This document shows, piece after piece, positions 1-10,155 of a DNA stretch of 64,000 nucleotides; positions within the stretch are counted from its first letter, which is position 1, and every line of letters starts with the position of its first letter. The stretch is from Lentzea sp. NEAU-D7 (GTDB taxonomy: Bacteria > Actinomycetota > Actinomycetes > Mycobacteriales > Pseudonocardiaceae). The stretch covers positions 186,001 to 250,000 of the forward strand of contig NZ_JAPJDL010000006.1 of the NCBI RefSeq assembly GCF_026242055.1. Reading direction: 5' to 3'. Below the pieces are notes generated by a model. That model had not been told where the DNA came from. It made no database searches and saw only the letters and a list, made by a program, of their open reading frames with translations. The translations under genes and the position numbers were made by a program.

Positions 1-222
1 CTCGCCGAACATCTGGAGCGCGCGCAGGGCGTGCAGCGGCTGGCTGGTGGGACCGCGGTGGTCGGGTTCGAGCCCGAAGCCGTACCCGCCGTCGTCGTTG
101 CGGTAGGCCAGCACCGCCTGCACCACGTGCTCGGCCCTCCCGCCGAAGAAGGCGTGCTCGAACCAGCGCTGTTCCAGCGTGCGGGCGTTGTGCCAGAGGA
201 AGGTCCTCGCTTGCTCGATCAT
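1..222 (-). CDS. Toroid-type (prenyltransferase/terpene cyclase-like) hypothetical protein, C-terminus outside window
   Basis: Only the first 74 codons are in the window. The N-terminus starts MIEQARTFLWHNAR and contains a YRNDDGGYGFGLEPD stretch, typical of conserved actinobacterial proteins annotated as prenyltransferase or squalene-cyclase-like alpha-toroids. No catalytic residues can be judged from this fragment. I chose the ATG at 222, preceded by a GGGGA-type ribosome site. An in-frame ATG at 273 would add 17 residues and cannot be excluded. The gene is divergent from the type VII accessory cluster. Specific function is unknown. Confidence 0.6.
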   Translation of the reverse strand, partial: MIEQARTFLWHNARTLEQRWFEHAFFGGRAEHVVQAVLAYRNDDGGYGFGLEPDHRGPTSQPLHALRALQMFGE

Positions 223-370
223 GTCCCCGAACCTAGGCCGGTCGCGGTGCCGGGTCTTGAACGAATCGGCCATGTGACCTGATCAGCTGATTCGATCGGC
301 TCCACCGGGAACCGGTCCTATGCGAAAATCCTCCAACAGGGGTGTGGAGTTCTGAGGGGAGCTGGCCAGG

Positions 371-781
371 ATGCTGATGTTCGACGCACTCGTTCCGATC
401 AAAGCTGCGGCGATGGGGGCGGCCGCCGGCGCCGCCGCCGGTGCGGCAGCAGGCGCGGGTGGTGCTGGAGTCGCGAAGTTCAGCGTCGAACCGGAGCAGG
501 CCCAAAAGATGATCGACGGCCTCAAGCAGGCACTTGAGGAACTCATGAGCCTGCGGAGGACGAGCGAAGGAATCTCGCGCGCAGGTGCTCCGGGCCCTGA
601 CCCGTACAGCGGCATCGCGACCCTCGCGATGCGCAGAACCGCTGGCGCCGAACCCGGTGGTTATCTCTGGGCGAACCAGGAGGCCCAGAAAGCCCTGGAA
701 CAGACCATCAAGAACATCGAGAAGGCCCTCTCCGAGTACCAGGCCACCGACGATGCGGCGAAGTCCGCGATGAAGGGCTGA
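371..781 (+). CDS. Small Ala-rich helical protein of the type VII secretion accessory cluster
   Basis: 136 residues. An Ala/Gly-rich N-terminal stretch (about residues 12-35) is followed by two predicted amphipathic helices (about 40-65 and 98-136). Size and helical character recall WXG100/ESX substrate-like proteins, but no clear WxG motif is present. It is the first gene of a four-gene same-strand set with a DUF3558 lipoprotein, a PPE protein and an EspG homologue, so a role as ESX substrate or helper is inferred from context. The stop is only a few bases before the next gene, suggesting one transcript. Start ATG 371; ATG 377 is an alternative. Confidence 0.7.
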   Translation: MLMFDALVPIKAAAMGAAAGAAAGAAAGAGGAGVAKFSVEPEQAQKMIDGLKQALEELMSLRRTSEGISRAGAPGPDPYSGIATLAMRRTAGAEPGGYLWANQEAQKALEQTIKNIEKALSEYQATDDAAKSAMKG

Positions 782-787
782 CAGACC

Positions 788-1372
788 TTGAAGCGCATGA
801 CCGCCCTGCTGACCGCTGTGCTCGCGTTCGTTGCGCTGGCGGGGTGCACTGGCAACCAGACCGGTGGAAACCCGACCACGGCTCCGCCGACCGGTGGCGA
901 GCAGACGAGCAGCCAGCCCACCAGCGAGGCATCGGGCCCGAAACTCGACATCGCCAAGTTCGTCAGCGCACCGTGCAGCATCCTCACCGCCAGCCAGATC
1001 TCGACGCTCGGTGCGGTGCGCACGGCGGAACCCGGCACGTCCGCACTTGGTCCCAACTGCACCTGGGACGGTCAGGACCCCATCAAGAACTCGACGTACG
1101 AGATCTCGGTGACCACCGGCAAGGACTTCGACGCGATGAACGAGAACTCCAAGAAGAACGGGGTCTTCGTGGACAAGACGATCGACGGCGTGCGAGTCAT
1201 CTCCACGGACGGAACCGACGCGTCGATGTACTGCTTGACCTCGATCCAGGCTTCCAAGACCGATTCGGTCACGGTGCAGATTTCCACCGCCTCGGACGAA
1301 CGAGGGACCAAGAAGCCCTGCCCGGAGACGGAACGGGTCGCACAACTGATCATCACGAACCTGAAGGGGTAG
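788..1372 (+). CDS. DUF3558 family lipoprotein
   Basis: 194 residues. A signal peptide with a lipobox LAGC (residues 17-20, Cys20 lipidated) is followed by a Thr/Pro/Ser-rich linker to about residue 50. The globular domain resembles DUF3558, a mycobacterial and Pseudonocardiales surface lipoprotein family often found beside PPE and EspG genes. It contains cysteines around residues 59 and 78 (PCSIL, NCTWDG) and more near the C-terminus, probably disulfide-forming. The listed start is TTG 788; ATG 797 would only trim three residues. Molecular function of the family is unknown; position in the cluster suggests an envelope role linked to type VII secretion. Confidence 0.8.
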   Translation: MKRMTALLTAVLAFVALAGCTGNQTGGNPTTAPPTGGEQTSSQPTSEASGPKLDIAKFVSAPCSILTASQISTLGAVRTAEPGTSALGPNCTWDGQDPIKNSTYEISVTTGKDFDAMNENSKKNGVFVDKTIDGVRVISTDGTDASMYCLTSIQASKTDSVTVQISTASDERGTKKPCPETERVAQLIITNLKG

Positions 1373-1376
1373 CGGG

Positions 1377-2714
1377 ATGGCTGGGGATGAGCCGAACATC
1401 GGCGGTTTCGCGTTGCTCCCCTTCGCGGGCGGCGAAACGATCTACAAGTGGTTCCAGGCCGGCAGCGGTCCGAGTCAGAGCACCGCGATCACGTCTCAGG
1501 CATGGCGTGATCTCTCGAGCGGTCACGGAGACGTCGCTCAGCTGATCGAGAAGGCCGTGCGCGACTCCGGTGCAGCCTGGGAAGGCTCCGCGGGTGACGC
1601 GGCCCGGGGCGGGACTTCACCGCTCGCCACCTGGGCAACCGTCACCGGCGACTCGGCCACGCAGGCGGGTACCAACGCGGACACCGTCGGCGAGGCGTAC
1701 GTCAACGCCGCGAACTCGATGTCCAAGCCGCCGGCCGTGCCGGACAAGCCGTTCCTGAACGACCTGGCGCCCTGGGACACCGACTACGACCAGGCAGTCG
1801 AGAAGAACCAGCAGGTCAGCGAGCAGAACATCCGGGCGTTCAACCAGTACGCCGGTGCTGTCAACGCGACCATGAACAACCAGCCGACGTTCATCGCGCC
1901 CACCGCCACGGAGGGAAGCGTTCAAGAGGGAACAGGCGGCGACCACCGGATCGACGAGGTCGGTTCCAACGGCAAGAACCCGCCGCCGATCGGCAGCAAC
2001 CCCCCGCCCGGCAGTGGTGACCGCAGCGGTGGCGGGGACGGGGGCACCAACCTGTCCGGCTGGAAGCCGCCGAGCTCCGGCGGTGGCGACGACACCGGCA
2101 CGTCCGGCGTGAACGACCCCAAGTTCACTCCCCCGCCGCCCACCGACATCGGCCGCCCGCGGCCCGACATCGGCGTTCCGACCGTGCCGCCGGACGGCAT
2201 CTACAACCCGAACGACCCGCGCAGGCCCGGCGGTCCGCTCGACCCGAACAACCCGCGCAGGCCCGGTGGCCCGCTCGACCCCAACAACCCGCGCAACCGT
2301 CCCGGTGGGCTCAACGGCCCCGGCGGCGGTGGTGCCGGTGGTGGTGCCGGCGGCGGTCGTGGTGGCGGCGGCGGTGGCGGTCTCGGCGGGCCCGGTGGTG
2401 GTGGCCTCGGTGGTGCCGCGGCGGCCAAGGGCATGGGTGGACCTGGCGGCATGGGCGGCGGCTTCGGTGGCGCGGCCGGTGTCGCCGGTGGTCCCGGTGG
2501 TGGTGCCGGCGGCTTCGGGCCTGCCGGCGCGGGTGCCGCGGGTGCTGCCGGTCGTGGTGGTGCGGCGGGCATGGGTGCCGGAGGTATGGGCGCCGGTGGC
2601 GCTCGTGGTGAAGGCGCGGAGGACTCGGAGCACAAGTCCGCGTCGTACCTGCAGGAGACCGAAGACATCTTCGGCGACGGAACGATGGTCGCTCCGCCGG
2701 TCATCGGCGGATAA
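1377..2714 (+). CDS. PPE-domain protein with Pro-rich repeats and Gly-rich tail
   Basis: 445 residues. Residues about 30-170 form a helical PPE/WXG-like region including AWEGSAGDAA, consistent with a type VII secretion substrate. A Pro/Gly linker follows, then 12-residue PRRPGGPLD repeats (about residues 278-310) and a long Gly/Ala-rich tail resembling mycobacterial PE/PPE tails, ending in an acidic segment (QETEDIFGDG). PPE proteins are escorted by EspG chaperones, and an EspG homologue follows 9 bp downstream. The gene starts 4 bp after the lipoprotein stop. No esxA/esxB or EccC genes are nearby, so the secretion machine must lie elsewhere. Confidence 0.82.
   Translation: MAGDEPNIGGFALLPFAGGETIYKWFQAGSGPSQSTAITSQAWRDLSSGHGDVAQLIEKAVRDSGAAWEGSAGDAARGGTSPLATWATVTGDSATQAGTNADTVGEAYVNAANSMSKPPAVPDKPFLNDLAPWDTDYDQAVEKNQQVSEQNIRAFNQYAGAVNATMNNQPTFIAPTATEGSVQEGTGGDHRIDEVGSNGKNPPPIGSNPPPGSGDRSGGGDGGTNLSGWKPPSSGGGDDTGTSGVNDPKFTPPPPTDIGRPRPDIGVPTVPPDGIYNPNDPRRPGGPLDPNNPRRPGGPLDPNNPRNRPGGLNGPGGGGAGGGAGGGRGGGGGGGLGGPGGGGLGGAAAAKGMGGPGGMGGGFGGAAGVAGGPGGGAGGFGPAGAGAAGAAGRGGAAGMGAGGMGAGGARGEGAEDSEHKSASYLQETEDIFGDGTMVAPPVIGG
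2208..2309 (+). repeat. Tandem 36-bp repeats encoding PRRPGGPLD units in the PPE gene
   Basis: Two consecutive 12-codon units (2208-2243 and 2244-2279) encode PNxPRRPGGPLD and are nearly identical at the DNA level. A third, degenerate unit reads PNNPRNRPGG. The repeat sits between the PPE domain and the Gly-rich tail and is a likely site of length variation between strains. Confidence 0.85.
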
Positions 2715-2723
2715 GGGGGAAAC

Positions 2724-3503
2724 GTGCTGCGGAGCAGGGTCGCCATCCCTGTCACGGCGCTTTACCAGGCGTGGCAGGCCGCGGGCCTGCCGACGCTGCA
2801 CCGTGCACTGCTGGCCCAGGTCGACTTCGACGAGGGACTCCTCGAGTCGGGTGACGTGAGCGAGCTCGAACGGTTGCAGCGGTCGGCGTGGGCGCAGCTC
2901 GAGCAGTACGGGCTCGCGCGTGGCGGTCAGATCCACCCGGATCTGACCAACGCGCTGCGGCTCGTGGTCGAGGCCGGCGTGGAGTACTGGGCGTTCTTCA
3001 GCCTGAAGGACGGCCCTCAGCAGAGCGTGCTGGTCGTGTCGAACGGCCAGGACGCGCTGCGGATCCTGCTCACGCCGGACCAGCAGTTCGTGCTCGAGCC
3101 GGTGCGGGCGGACGAGGCTCCGCAGGCGTTGATCGGCGCTCTGCCGCCCACGCCGGCGGGCCGGGGCAACCCGATCACGCTGCCCGAGGAGGCGCTGCAG
3201 AAGAAGCGGCAGCCGTCCTACGAGGACACCGGCTCGTTCCTGCAGCAGAGCAGGCCGACGAGCACGCCGAACGACCAGCTCGTCGCGCAGCTCAACGAGA
3301 TCATGAGCCAGCCGCGCACCGGTGGCGGTCAGGTCTTCTCGGCCAAGCGCGATCACCTGGGCCGCAAGCAGCGCTGCATCAACCCGCTGACGTACATCGA
3401 CACGCCGAGCGGGCGGTACCTCGCGGCCAAGAGCGACGGCTGGCTGCGGGTGCAGCCGGCCGACTTCGGCACGCTGACGCGGATGACCGCGACGATGCCG
3501 TAA
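2724..3503 (+). CDS. EspG family type VII secretion chaperone
   Basis: 259 residues. The sequence matches the EspG family pattern: an N-terminal LTALYQAWQAAGLP-like segment, a central beta-rich domain (EYWAFFSLKDGPQQSVLVV), and a C-terminal part with DTPSGRYLAAKSDGWLRVQPAD. EspG proteins bind PPE proteins in the cytosol and keep them soluble for ESX export; the adjacent PPE gene is the likely client. The GTG start at 2724 has a strong ribosome site (AAGGGGGA) just upstream. A strong hairpin terminator follows the stop, so this is the last gene of the cluster. Confidence 0.85.
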   Translation: MLRSRVAIPVTALYQAWQAAGLPTLHRALLAQVDFDEGLLESGDVSELERLQRSAWAQLEQYGLARGGQIHPDLTNALRLVVEAGVEYWAFFSLKDGPQQSVLVVSNGQDALRILLTPDQQFVLEPVRADEAPQALIGALPPTPAGRGNPITLPEEALQKKRQPSYEDTGSFLQQSRPTSTPNDQLVAQLNEIMSQPRTGGGQVFSAKRDHLGRKQRCINPLTYIDTPSGRYLAAKSDGWLRVQPADFGTLTRMTATMP

Positions 3504-3514
3504 GAGGACACGCG

Positions 3515-3547
3515 AAGGCCGGGTCGCAGCCGCTGCGACCCGGCCTT
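3515..3547. terminator. Bidirectional hairpin terminator
   Basis: A perfect 15-bp inverted repeat (3515-3529 and 3533-3547) with a 3-nt loop lies between the convergent EspG and lactate-monooxygenase-like genes. It can serve both strands. Confidence 0.85.
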
Positions 3548-3553
3548 CGTCGT

Positions 3554-4714
3554 TCAGGAAAACCGCAGCGCGTCCGGGCCCAGGTCGGCCGGGCTGCGGT
3601 GCCCGGACAGCCCGAGCGTCAGGTCGAAGTCCGCGAGCAGGCTGCGCAGCACGTGCCGCACGCCGACCTGTCCGCCGTGCGCCAGCCCGTAGGCGAAGGG
3701 CCGTCCGACCATCACGGCCTTCGCCCCCAGCGCCAGCGCCTTCACGATGTCGGCGCCGGTGCGGATGCCGGAGTCGAACAGCACGTCGATCTGCTCCCCC
3801 ACCGCCTCGACGACGGCGGGCAGCACGTCCAGCGACCCGACAGCCCCGTCGACCTGACGGCCACCGTGGTTGGAGACGACAACACCGTCCATTCCGCACT
3901 CGACGGCCTTGCGGGCGTCGTCGGGGTGCTGGATTCCTTTCAGGACGATCGGCCCGTCCCAGTGCTCGCGCAGGAACGCCAGCTGCTCCCACGACTTGTC
4001 GGTGCCGGTGAACAGCTGCACCCAGCGCAGGATCGCCATCGGCAGGTCCTCCTCGGGCGACTTCTCCAGCCCGGCGCGGAAAACCGGGTCGCTGAACGGG
4101 ATCGCCGTGCCGACCGCGCGCAGGAACGGCAGATAGGCCTGGTCCAGGTCGTGCGGCCGCCACGCCAGCGTCCACGTGTCCAAGGTGACGACCAGCGCCG
4201 TGTAACCGGCCTTGCGCGCCCGGTCCAGCAGCGACGCGCACACGTCGGGGTCGTTCGGCCAGTAGAGCTGGTACCAGCGCGGCCCGTCGCCGGACGCCTC
4301 GGCCACCTCCTCGATGGTGTGCGAGGAGGCGGTCGACAACACCATCGGCACGCCGAGCTCGGCGGCGGCCCGCGCGGTCGCCAGCTCGCCGTCCGGATGC
4401 AGGATCGACTGCACGCCAACGGGTGCGAGCATCACCGGCGCGGGCAGCTCAGTGCCGAGCACCGACACACCCAGATGCCGCTCGGTCGCGTTGGTCAGCA
4501 TCCGCGGCACGATCCGCACGCGGTCGAACGCCTCGCGGTTCGCCCGCACGGTGGCGCCCGACCCCGCACCTCCCGCCACGTACCAGAACGGGCCCGGTCC
4601 CAGCCTGTCGCGCGCGGACTGCTCCAGCGCGTCGGGATCGGTGGTGAACGGCGGCACGGCGCCACCGAGCCCCTGCAGGTAGATCTCGTTCTGGTACGCG
4701 GCGAAGGAGGTCAT
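3554..4714 (-). CDS. FMN-dependent alpha-hydroxy acid oxidase, lactate 2-monooxygenase-like
   Basis: 386 residues, the length of mycobacterial lactate 2-monooxygenase. The whole chain resembles that enzyme: NEIYLQGL near the N-terminus, YVAGGAG, LDTWTLAWRPHDL, KGIQHPDDA, the FMN and active-site SNHGGRQ (His base and Arg), and FDSGIRTGADIVKALALGA. Members of the family oxidise L-lactate or related 2-hydroxy acids using FMN. Lactate monooxygenase activity is inferred from closest resemblance; another 2-hydroxyacid substrate is possible. It is transcribed on the minus strand just downstream of the VOC gene (13 bp gap), so the two may be cotranscribed. Confidence 0.85.
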   Translation of the reverse strand: MTSFAAYQNEIYLQGLGGAVPPFTTDPDALEQSARDRLGPGPFWYVAGGAGSGATVRANREAFDRVRIVPRMLTNATERHLGVSVLGTELPAPVMLAPVGVQSILHPDGELATARAAAELGVPMVLSTASSHTIEEVAEASGDGPRWYQLYWPNDPDVCASLLDRARKAGYTALVVTLDTWTLAWRPHDLDQAYLPFLRAVGTAIPFSDPVFRAGLEKSPEEDLPMAILRWVQLFTGTDKSWEQLAFLREHWDGPIVLKGIQHPDDARKAVECGMDGVVVSNHGGRQVDGAVGSLDVLPAVVEAVGEQIDVLFDSGIRTGADIVKALALGAKAVMVGRPFAYGLAHGGQVGVRHVLRSLLADFDLTLGLSGHRSPADLGPDALRFS

Positions 4715-4727
4715 GCCGCCTACTTTG

Positions 4728-5099
4728 CTACGAAGCGAGCTGCACTAGGAAGAACTCGTTGCCGAAAGGGTCGCTGAACCAGGTGGCCCGATCACCCCAC
4801 GGCATGGTCTCCGGCTCCCCCTTCACCGTCACCCCCTTCGCGACGAACCCGGCGACGTCGCCGTCGATGTCGTCCGTGATCAGCGAGATCCCGCAGCCCG
4901 CCGCGAACGACACGACGGGCCCGTCCGCCTGCGACAGCGCGAACGCCGTCTGGGCGCCGGGAGGAGCGACGGTCAGCCAGCGCATGCCCGCCTCGTTGCT
5001 GTCCTGCCGCTTCTCCCAGCCCAGCACGTCCACGTAGAAGCCCAGAGCCTCGTCGAGGTCGCGGACGTTGATGGTGGTCGAGTGCACATGAGTGATCAT
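4728..5099 (-). CDS. VOC (glyoxalase/bleomycin resistance) family protein
   Basis: 123 residues forming two beta-alpha-beta-beta-beta modules: TTINVRDLDEALGFYVDVLGWE at the start and ITDDIDGDVAGFVAKG...WFSDPFGNEFFLVQ at the end. This is the standard single-domain VOC fold, which dimerises to make a metal site. Candidate ligands are a His near the N-terminus and the C-terminal Glu of NEFFLV. Substrate is unknown. It sits between secDF and the lactate-monooxygenase-like gene on the same strand. Confidence 0.85.
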   Translation of the reverse strand: MITHVHSTTINVRDLDEALGFYVDVLGWEKRQDSNEAGMRWLTVAPPGAQTAFALSQADGPVVSFAAGCGISLITDDIDGDVAGFVAKGVTVKGEPETMPWGDRATWFSDPFGNEFFLVQLAS

Positions 5100-5109
5100 G
5101 CGCAGAACG

Positions 5110-7263
5110 CTAGGCGCGTACCTCCACCGGGCGCTTCTTCAAAACCGCTCGCCTGGGCCAGCGCGACTCCAGCCAGATCGCGATCGGCGCGGCGGTGACC
5201 ACTGTGGACACCGTGCCGGCGACGAGGCCGATCAGCAGGGCGATCGCGAAGTTGGCCAGGGAGCCGTCGCCGAGCACCAGCAACGCCGCCAGGACGAAGA
5301 GCACGCCCAGGCCGGTGTTCACGGTGCGCGGCACGGTTTGCACGACCGCGTCCGAGACCACGTCCGGGTACGAGGCCTTCAGTCGGGAGCCGCGCAGTTC
5401 GCGGAGGCGGTCGAAGACGACGACCGAGTCGTTGACCGAGTAGCCGATCACGGTCAGCAGGGCCGCGAGGAACACTCCGTCGGCCGTCTTGCCCATCCAC
5501 GCGAACACGCCGATGAGCACGAGGACGTCGCTGAGCAGCGCGGCGACCGTGGCGAGGCCGAGGCGCCAGTCGAAGCGGACGGCCAGGTAGCCCAGCTGGG
5601 CGGCCACGGCGATGGCGAGGCCGATCACGGCGTTGCGGCGCAGTTCCGAGGACAGCGACGGGCCGATGAGCTCGTTGCTGGACTGGCGGGCGCCGCCGTC
5701 GACGGCCGAGGAGACGACCTCGCCCAGGCGTGCGGAGGTGGCGTCGTCGATCGGGGCGGTGCGCAGGGAGACCTCGTTGCCCGACGACGAGACGACCACG
5801 TCGGAGAAGCCCGCGTCGGCCAGGGCGGTGCGCACCCGGCCGGAGTCCACGGGGCCGCCGGCGGCGAAGTCGAGCATGCGGCCGCCGGTGAACTCGACGC
5901 CCAGGTTCAGGCCTCGGGCGACGAGGCCCGCGACGGCCACGAGCACCACGGCACCGGCGCTGATCAGCCACAGCGACGGGCGGCGGTACAGCACGACGGA
6001 CAGGCGCTGGCGGACGAAACCGAGCGTGTGCAGGCCGCTCAGGCGCGGCCGCTTGGTGACGAACCGGGTGCCGAGCGCCCAGACGACGAGCACGCGGGAG
6101 AGGACCAGGGCGCTGAACATCGACGCCAGCACACCGATGGTCAGGGTGACGCCGAAGCCGCGGACCGGGCCCGTGGCCAGCCAGAACAGCAGACCGGCCG
6201 CCAGCAGGGTCGTCACGTTCGAGTCGGCGATCGCGCTCAGGGCGCCGCGGAAGCCGCTCTCCGAGGCGCGGCGGAGGTTGGGTTTCCTCGCGTACTCCTC
6301 GCGTGCCCGTTCGAAGATCAGGACGTTCGCGTCGACCGCCATGCCGATCGCCAGCACGAAGCCGGCCAGGCCCGGCAAGGTCAGCGTCGCCCCCACCGCC
6401 AGCAGTCCGGCGTACGCGACACCCGCGTAGCCGACCAGTGCGACCACGGCCAGGAATCCGGCGAGCCGGTAGGCGAACATCAGGAACAGCGAGGTCAGGG
6501 CGATGCCGATGATCGCGGCCTTGGCGCTGGCCTCGATCGCCTCGGCGCCGAGGGTCGCGCCGACGGTGCGCTGTTCGATCACCTCGACCGGCACGGGCAG
6601 CGCGCCGGAACGGACGACCAGCGCGAGCTCCTTGGCCTCGGCCTGGGAGAAGCGGCCGGTGATCGTGGTCGAGCCGCCCGCCTGACCGGCGCCGCAGGGC
6701 GTGTCGAGGCTGACCTCGGGGGACGAGATCGGCTTGCCGTCCAGCACGAACGCGATCTGCCGGCCGGGGGTGCCGGACGGCTCGCAGGCCGCCTCGCCGG
6801 TCACCTTCTGCCACTTCGCCGGGGCGTCGCCCTGGAACTGGATGTTGACCACGAATCCCGCGCCCTGCGGGTTGCGCGCGGACTGCGCGTCGGAGATGCC
6901 CTCGCCGGTCATGACGGTCTGGCCGCCCCGCTGCACGGTGAGCTGCGCGGTCTGGCCGAGGACCTTCACGGCCTCCTGCGGGTCCTGGACGCCGGGCAGC
7001 TCGACGACGATGCGGTTCTCGCCGGAGCGGGCGATCACCGGTTCGGCGACGCCCAGCGCGTCCACTCGGCGCCTCAGCACCTCCAGCGAACGGTCGGCGG
7101 CGTCGGCGTCGCCCTTGGCCTCGAGGACGATCTGGGTTCCACCGCGCAGGTCGAGGCCGAGGCGGGGATCGGTGGTGAGCAGCAGGAAAGCGGAGGCGAC
7201 GAGGACCCCGAGCGCTATGAGTGCGCGCACGAGCAGCCCTCGTCGCGCGGTGTCGCGCGACAT
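5110..7263 (-). CDS. secDF: Fused SecD-SecF protein-export membrane protein
   Basis: 717 residues carrying both halves of the SecDF complex. The SecD half begins with a TM segment and the signature LGLDLRGGTQIVLEA (about residues 36-50), has an extracytoplasmic P1-like domain, then five clustered TM segments including MAVDANVLIFER. The SecF half begins about residue 435 with its own TM, the LGVEFTGG signature, and ends with five TMs including YSVNDSVVVFDRLRE. SecDF uses the proton gradient to pull exported chains through SecYEG. Most actinomycetes carry separate secD and secF next to yajC and ruvABC; the fused form and the absence of those neighbours suggest an additional paralogue. Confidence 0.9.
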   Translation of the reverse strand: MSRDTARRGLLVRALIALGVLVASAFLLLTTDPRLGLDLRGGTQIVLEAKGDADAADRSLEVLRRRVDALGVAEPVIARSGENRIVVELPGVQDPQEAVKVLGQTAQLTVQRGGQTVMTGEGISDAQSARNPQGAGFVVNIQFQGDAPAKWQKVTGEAACEPSGTPGRQIAFVLDGKPISSPEVSLDTPCGAGQAGGSTTITGRFSQAEAKELALVVRSGALPVPVEVIEQRTVGATLGAEAIEASAKAAIIGIALTSLFLMFAYRLAGFLAVVALVGYAGVAYAGLLAVGATLTLPGLAGFVLAIGMAVDANVLIFERAREEYARKPNLRRASESGFRGALSAIADSNVTTLLAAGLLFWLATGPVRGFGVTLTIGVLASMFSALVLSRVLVVWALGTRFVTKRPRLSGLHTLGFVRQRLSVVLYRRPSLWLISAGAVVLVAVAGLVARGLNLGVEFTGGRMLDFAAGGPVDSGRVRTALADAGFSDVVVSSSGNEVSLRTAPIDDATSARLGEVVSSAVDGGARQSSNELIGPSLSSELRRNAVIGLAIAVAAQLGYLAVRFDWRLGLATVAALLSDVLVLIGVFAWMGKTADGVFLAALLTVIGYSVNDSVVVFDRLRELRGSRLKASYPDVVSDAVVQTVPRTVNTGLGVLFVLAALLVLGDGSLANFAIALLIGLVAGTVSTVVTAAPIAIWLESRWPRRAVLKKRPVEVRA

Positions 7264-7305
7264 GGGTGAGAAGACCTTCCGGAGTGGGTTGCTGGAAAAG
7301 GGGAT

Positions 7306-7629
7306 TCAGCGACCGGAAGGCGGTGAGCGAGCGGGCTGGGGCGTCCAGCGCAGACCGTCGGGCGTGCGGTGCACGCGCCGGGCGAAGGAGATGACGAACC
7401 GGACCGGCATCGCGGGCTTCGCGACCGGCGGCACGTCGGAGGCCACCTGGGCCTGCGGCACCTGGGCGGCGTGCGGGTTGTGCGGCTGGGGCGCGGTGAC
7501 CGGCAGGTTCGCGAAGTCGTGGCCGTGCCGGATGACGGAACCGGAGACGACGGGCTCGGCGGGCGCGGCGGCGATGAACAGCTGTCCGAGGAACAGCAGG
7601 AACGCGAGCGCGACCGCGTTGCGACGCAT
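7306..7629 (-). CDS. Small secreted hypothetical protein
   Basis: 107 residues starting MRRNAVALAFLLFLGQLFIAAAPA, a clear Sec signal peptide (cleavage probably near residue 23-25). The mature part is Pro/His/Ala-rich, followed by AMPVRFVISFARRVHRTPDG. No known domain recognised. Its ATG overlaps the stop of the TPR gene by one base (ATGA), which implies translational coupling with that membrane protein. Confidence 0.65.
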   Translation of the reverse strand: MRRNAVALAFLLFLGQLFIAAAPAEPVVSGSVIRHGHDFANLPVTAPQPHNPHAAQVPQAQVASDVPPVAKPAMPVRFVISFARRVHRTPDGLRWTPQPARSPPSGR

Positions 7630-8579
7630 CACCGCTTCCTGCCTCCACCGACGTAGACGAGCGCTCCCCCCACGACAGCGCACAACCAGGAAAGCACAAG
7701 TGGCTGCATCGTCGTAGCCCCGAAGAACAAAGCGACGGTCCAGCCGAGCAGGACCAGGGCCGAGACGGCGAGCAGGGAGACGGTCACCGCGAGCTTGCGC
7801 AGACCGAAGAGCAGCTTGAACGGCCGCAGGCGCAACGCCACGACCAGGCAGCACAGCACCAGCGCGCCGGTGAAGAAGCCCAGGTAGGGCGTCGGCCGGG
7901 GCATGCCGGCGAACAACCCGAGCAACCCGCCTCCGACCAGCAGCAACGAGAGCGTGCGCAGCGCGCGCCACACCTGCACCTTGTTCAACTGCAGCGGCGC
8001 GGGCCTGGCCGAACGCCGCCGTTGCACGGTCGCGAGGTTCGCCTTGGAGTCCGCGTCGGACGGATCGAGCTTGATCGCCGTGCGGTACGCGTGCTCGGCG
8101 GTGCCCCAGTCGCGCATCCGCAGGGCCGCGTCGCCGAGCACCTGGAACGCCCGTGCCTCGGTCGGCGCGAGCTGGGAGGCGTGCAGGGCCGAGTCGAACG
8201 CCTCGACGGCGCCGTCCGGCGCGTCGGCCAGGACCTCGGCGAGCACGACGTAGCAACGCCAGTCGCCGGGTTTGCGCCGCACGGACTCCCGCGCCGCGAC
8301 CGCCGCCTCCTGGTGCCGGCCGAGGTCGCTCAGGGCCAGTGCCGCCAGCCGCTGAGGCCAGGCGGGCTCACCGTCGAGGACCATCGCGCGCTTGGCCGAG
8401 TCGAGGGCGTTGTCCGCCTCGCCGAGGTCGAGCTGGGCGGCGGCGAGCCGGCACCAGGCCTCGGCGTGCCGAGGGTTCGCCGCCACGAGGGGCCGCAGCA
8501 GGTCGATCGCCTGCCGCGGCTTCCCCGAGGCGGTGAGGTCGGCCGCTCGTAAGAGGACCGCTGTCATCGGCTCGGACAC
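7629..8579 (-). CDS. TPR-repeat membrane protein
   Basis: 316 residues. Residues about 5-185 contain four to five tetratricopeptide repeats (for example AEAWCRLAAAQLDLGEADNAL and ARAFQVLGDAALRMRDWGTAEHAY). The C-terminal third has four hydrophobic segments, so the TPR domain is probably cytosolic and membrane-tethered. TPR domains mediate protein-protein contacts; no specific partner is evident. Translation starts at GTG 8579 and the stop overlaps the secreted-protein gene. Function is not known. Confidence 0.75.
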   Translation of the reverse strand: MSEPMTAVLLRAADLTASGKPRQAIDLLRPLVAANPRHAEAWCRLAAAQLDLGEADNALDSAKRAMVLDGEPAWPQRLAALALSDLGRHQEAAVAARESVRRKPGDWRCYVVLAEVLADAPDGAVEAFDSALHASQLAPTEARAFQVLGDAALRMRDWGTAEHAYRTAIKLDPSDADSKANLATVQRRRSARPAPLQLNKVQVWRALRTLSLLLVGGGLLGLFAGMPRPTPYLGFFTGALVLCCLVVALRLRPFKLLFGLRKLAVTVSLLAVSALVLLGWTVALFFGATTMQPLVLSWLCAVVGGALVYVGGGRKR

Positions 8580-8624
8580 GCCGCACAGTGTGACAAAGCG
8601 TCTCCGGCCCCCGAACGGGTGACC

Positions 8625-10139
<1,515 letters not shown>

Positions 10140-10155
10140 CTATATGTTGAAGTGG

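Noticed and set aside
233..1399. 388-residue open frame on the minus strand across the ESX accessory genes
   Set aside because: It is the antisense shadow of the real plus-strand genes, with Arg/Gly-rich composition and no family pattern. High GC makes such frames common.
2208..2309. CRISPR-like repeats
   Set aside because: The repeats are in-frame, directly adjacent without spacers and encode Pro-Gly units of the PPE protein.
5092..7269. 725-residue plus-strand frame opposite secDF
   Set aside because: Composition is extremely His/Gln/Asp/Arg-rich, as expected for the complement of GC-rich coding DNA. The minus strand has clear SecD and SecF signatures.
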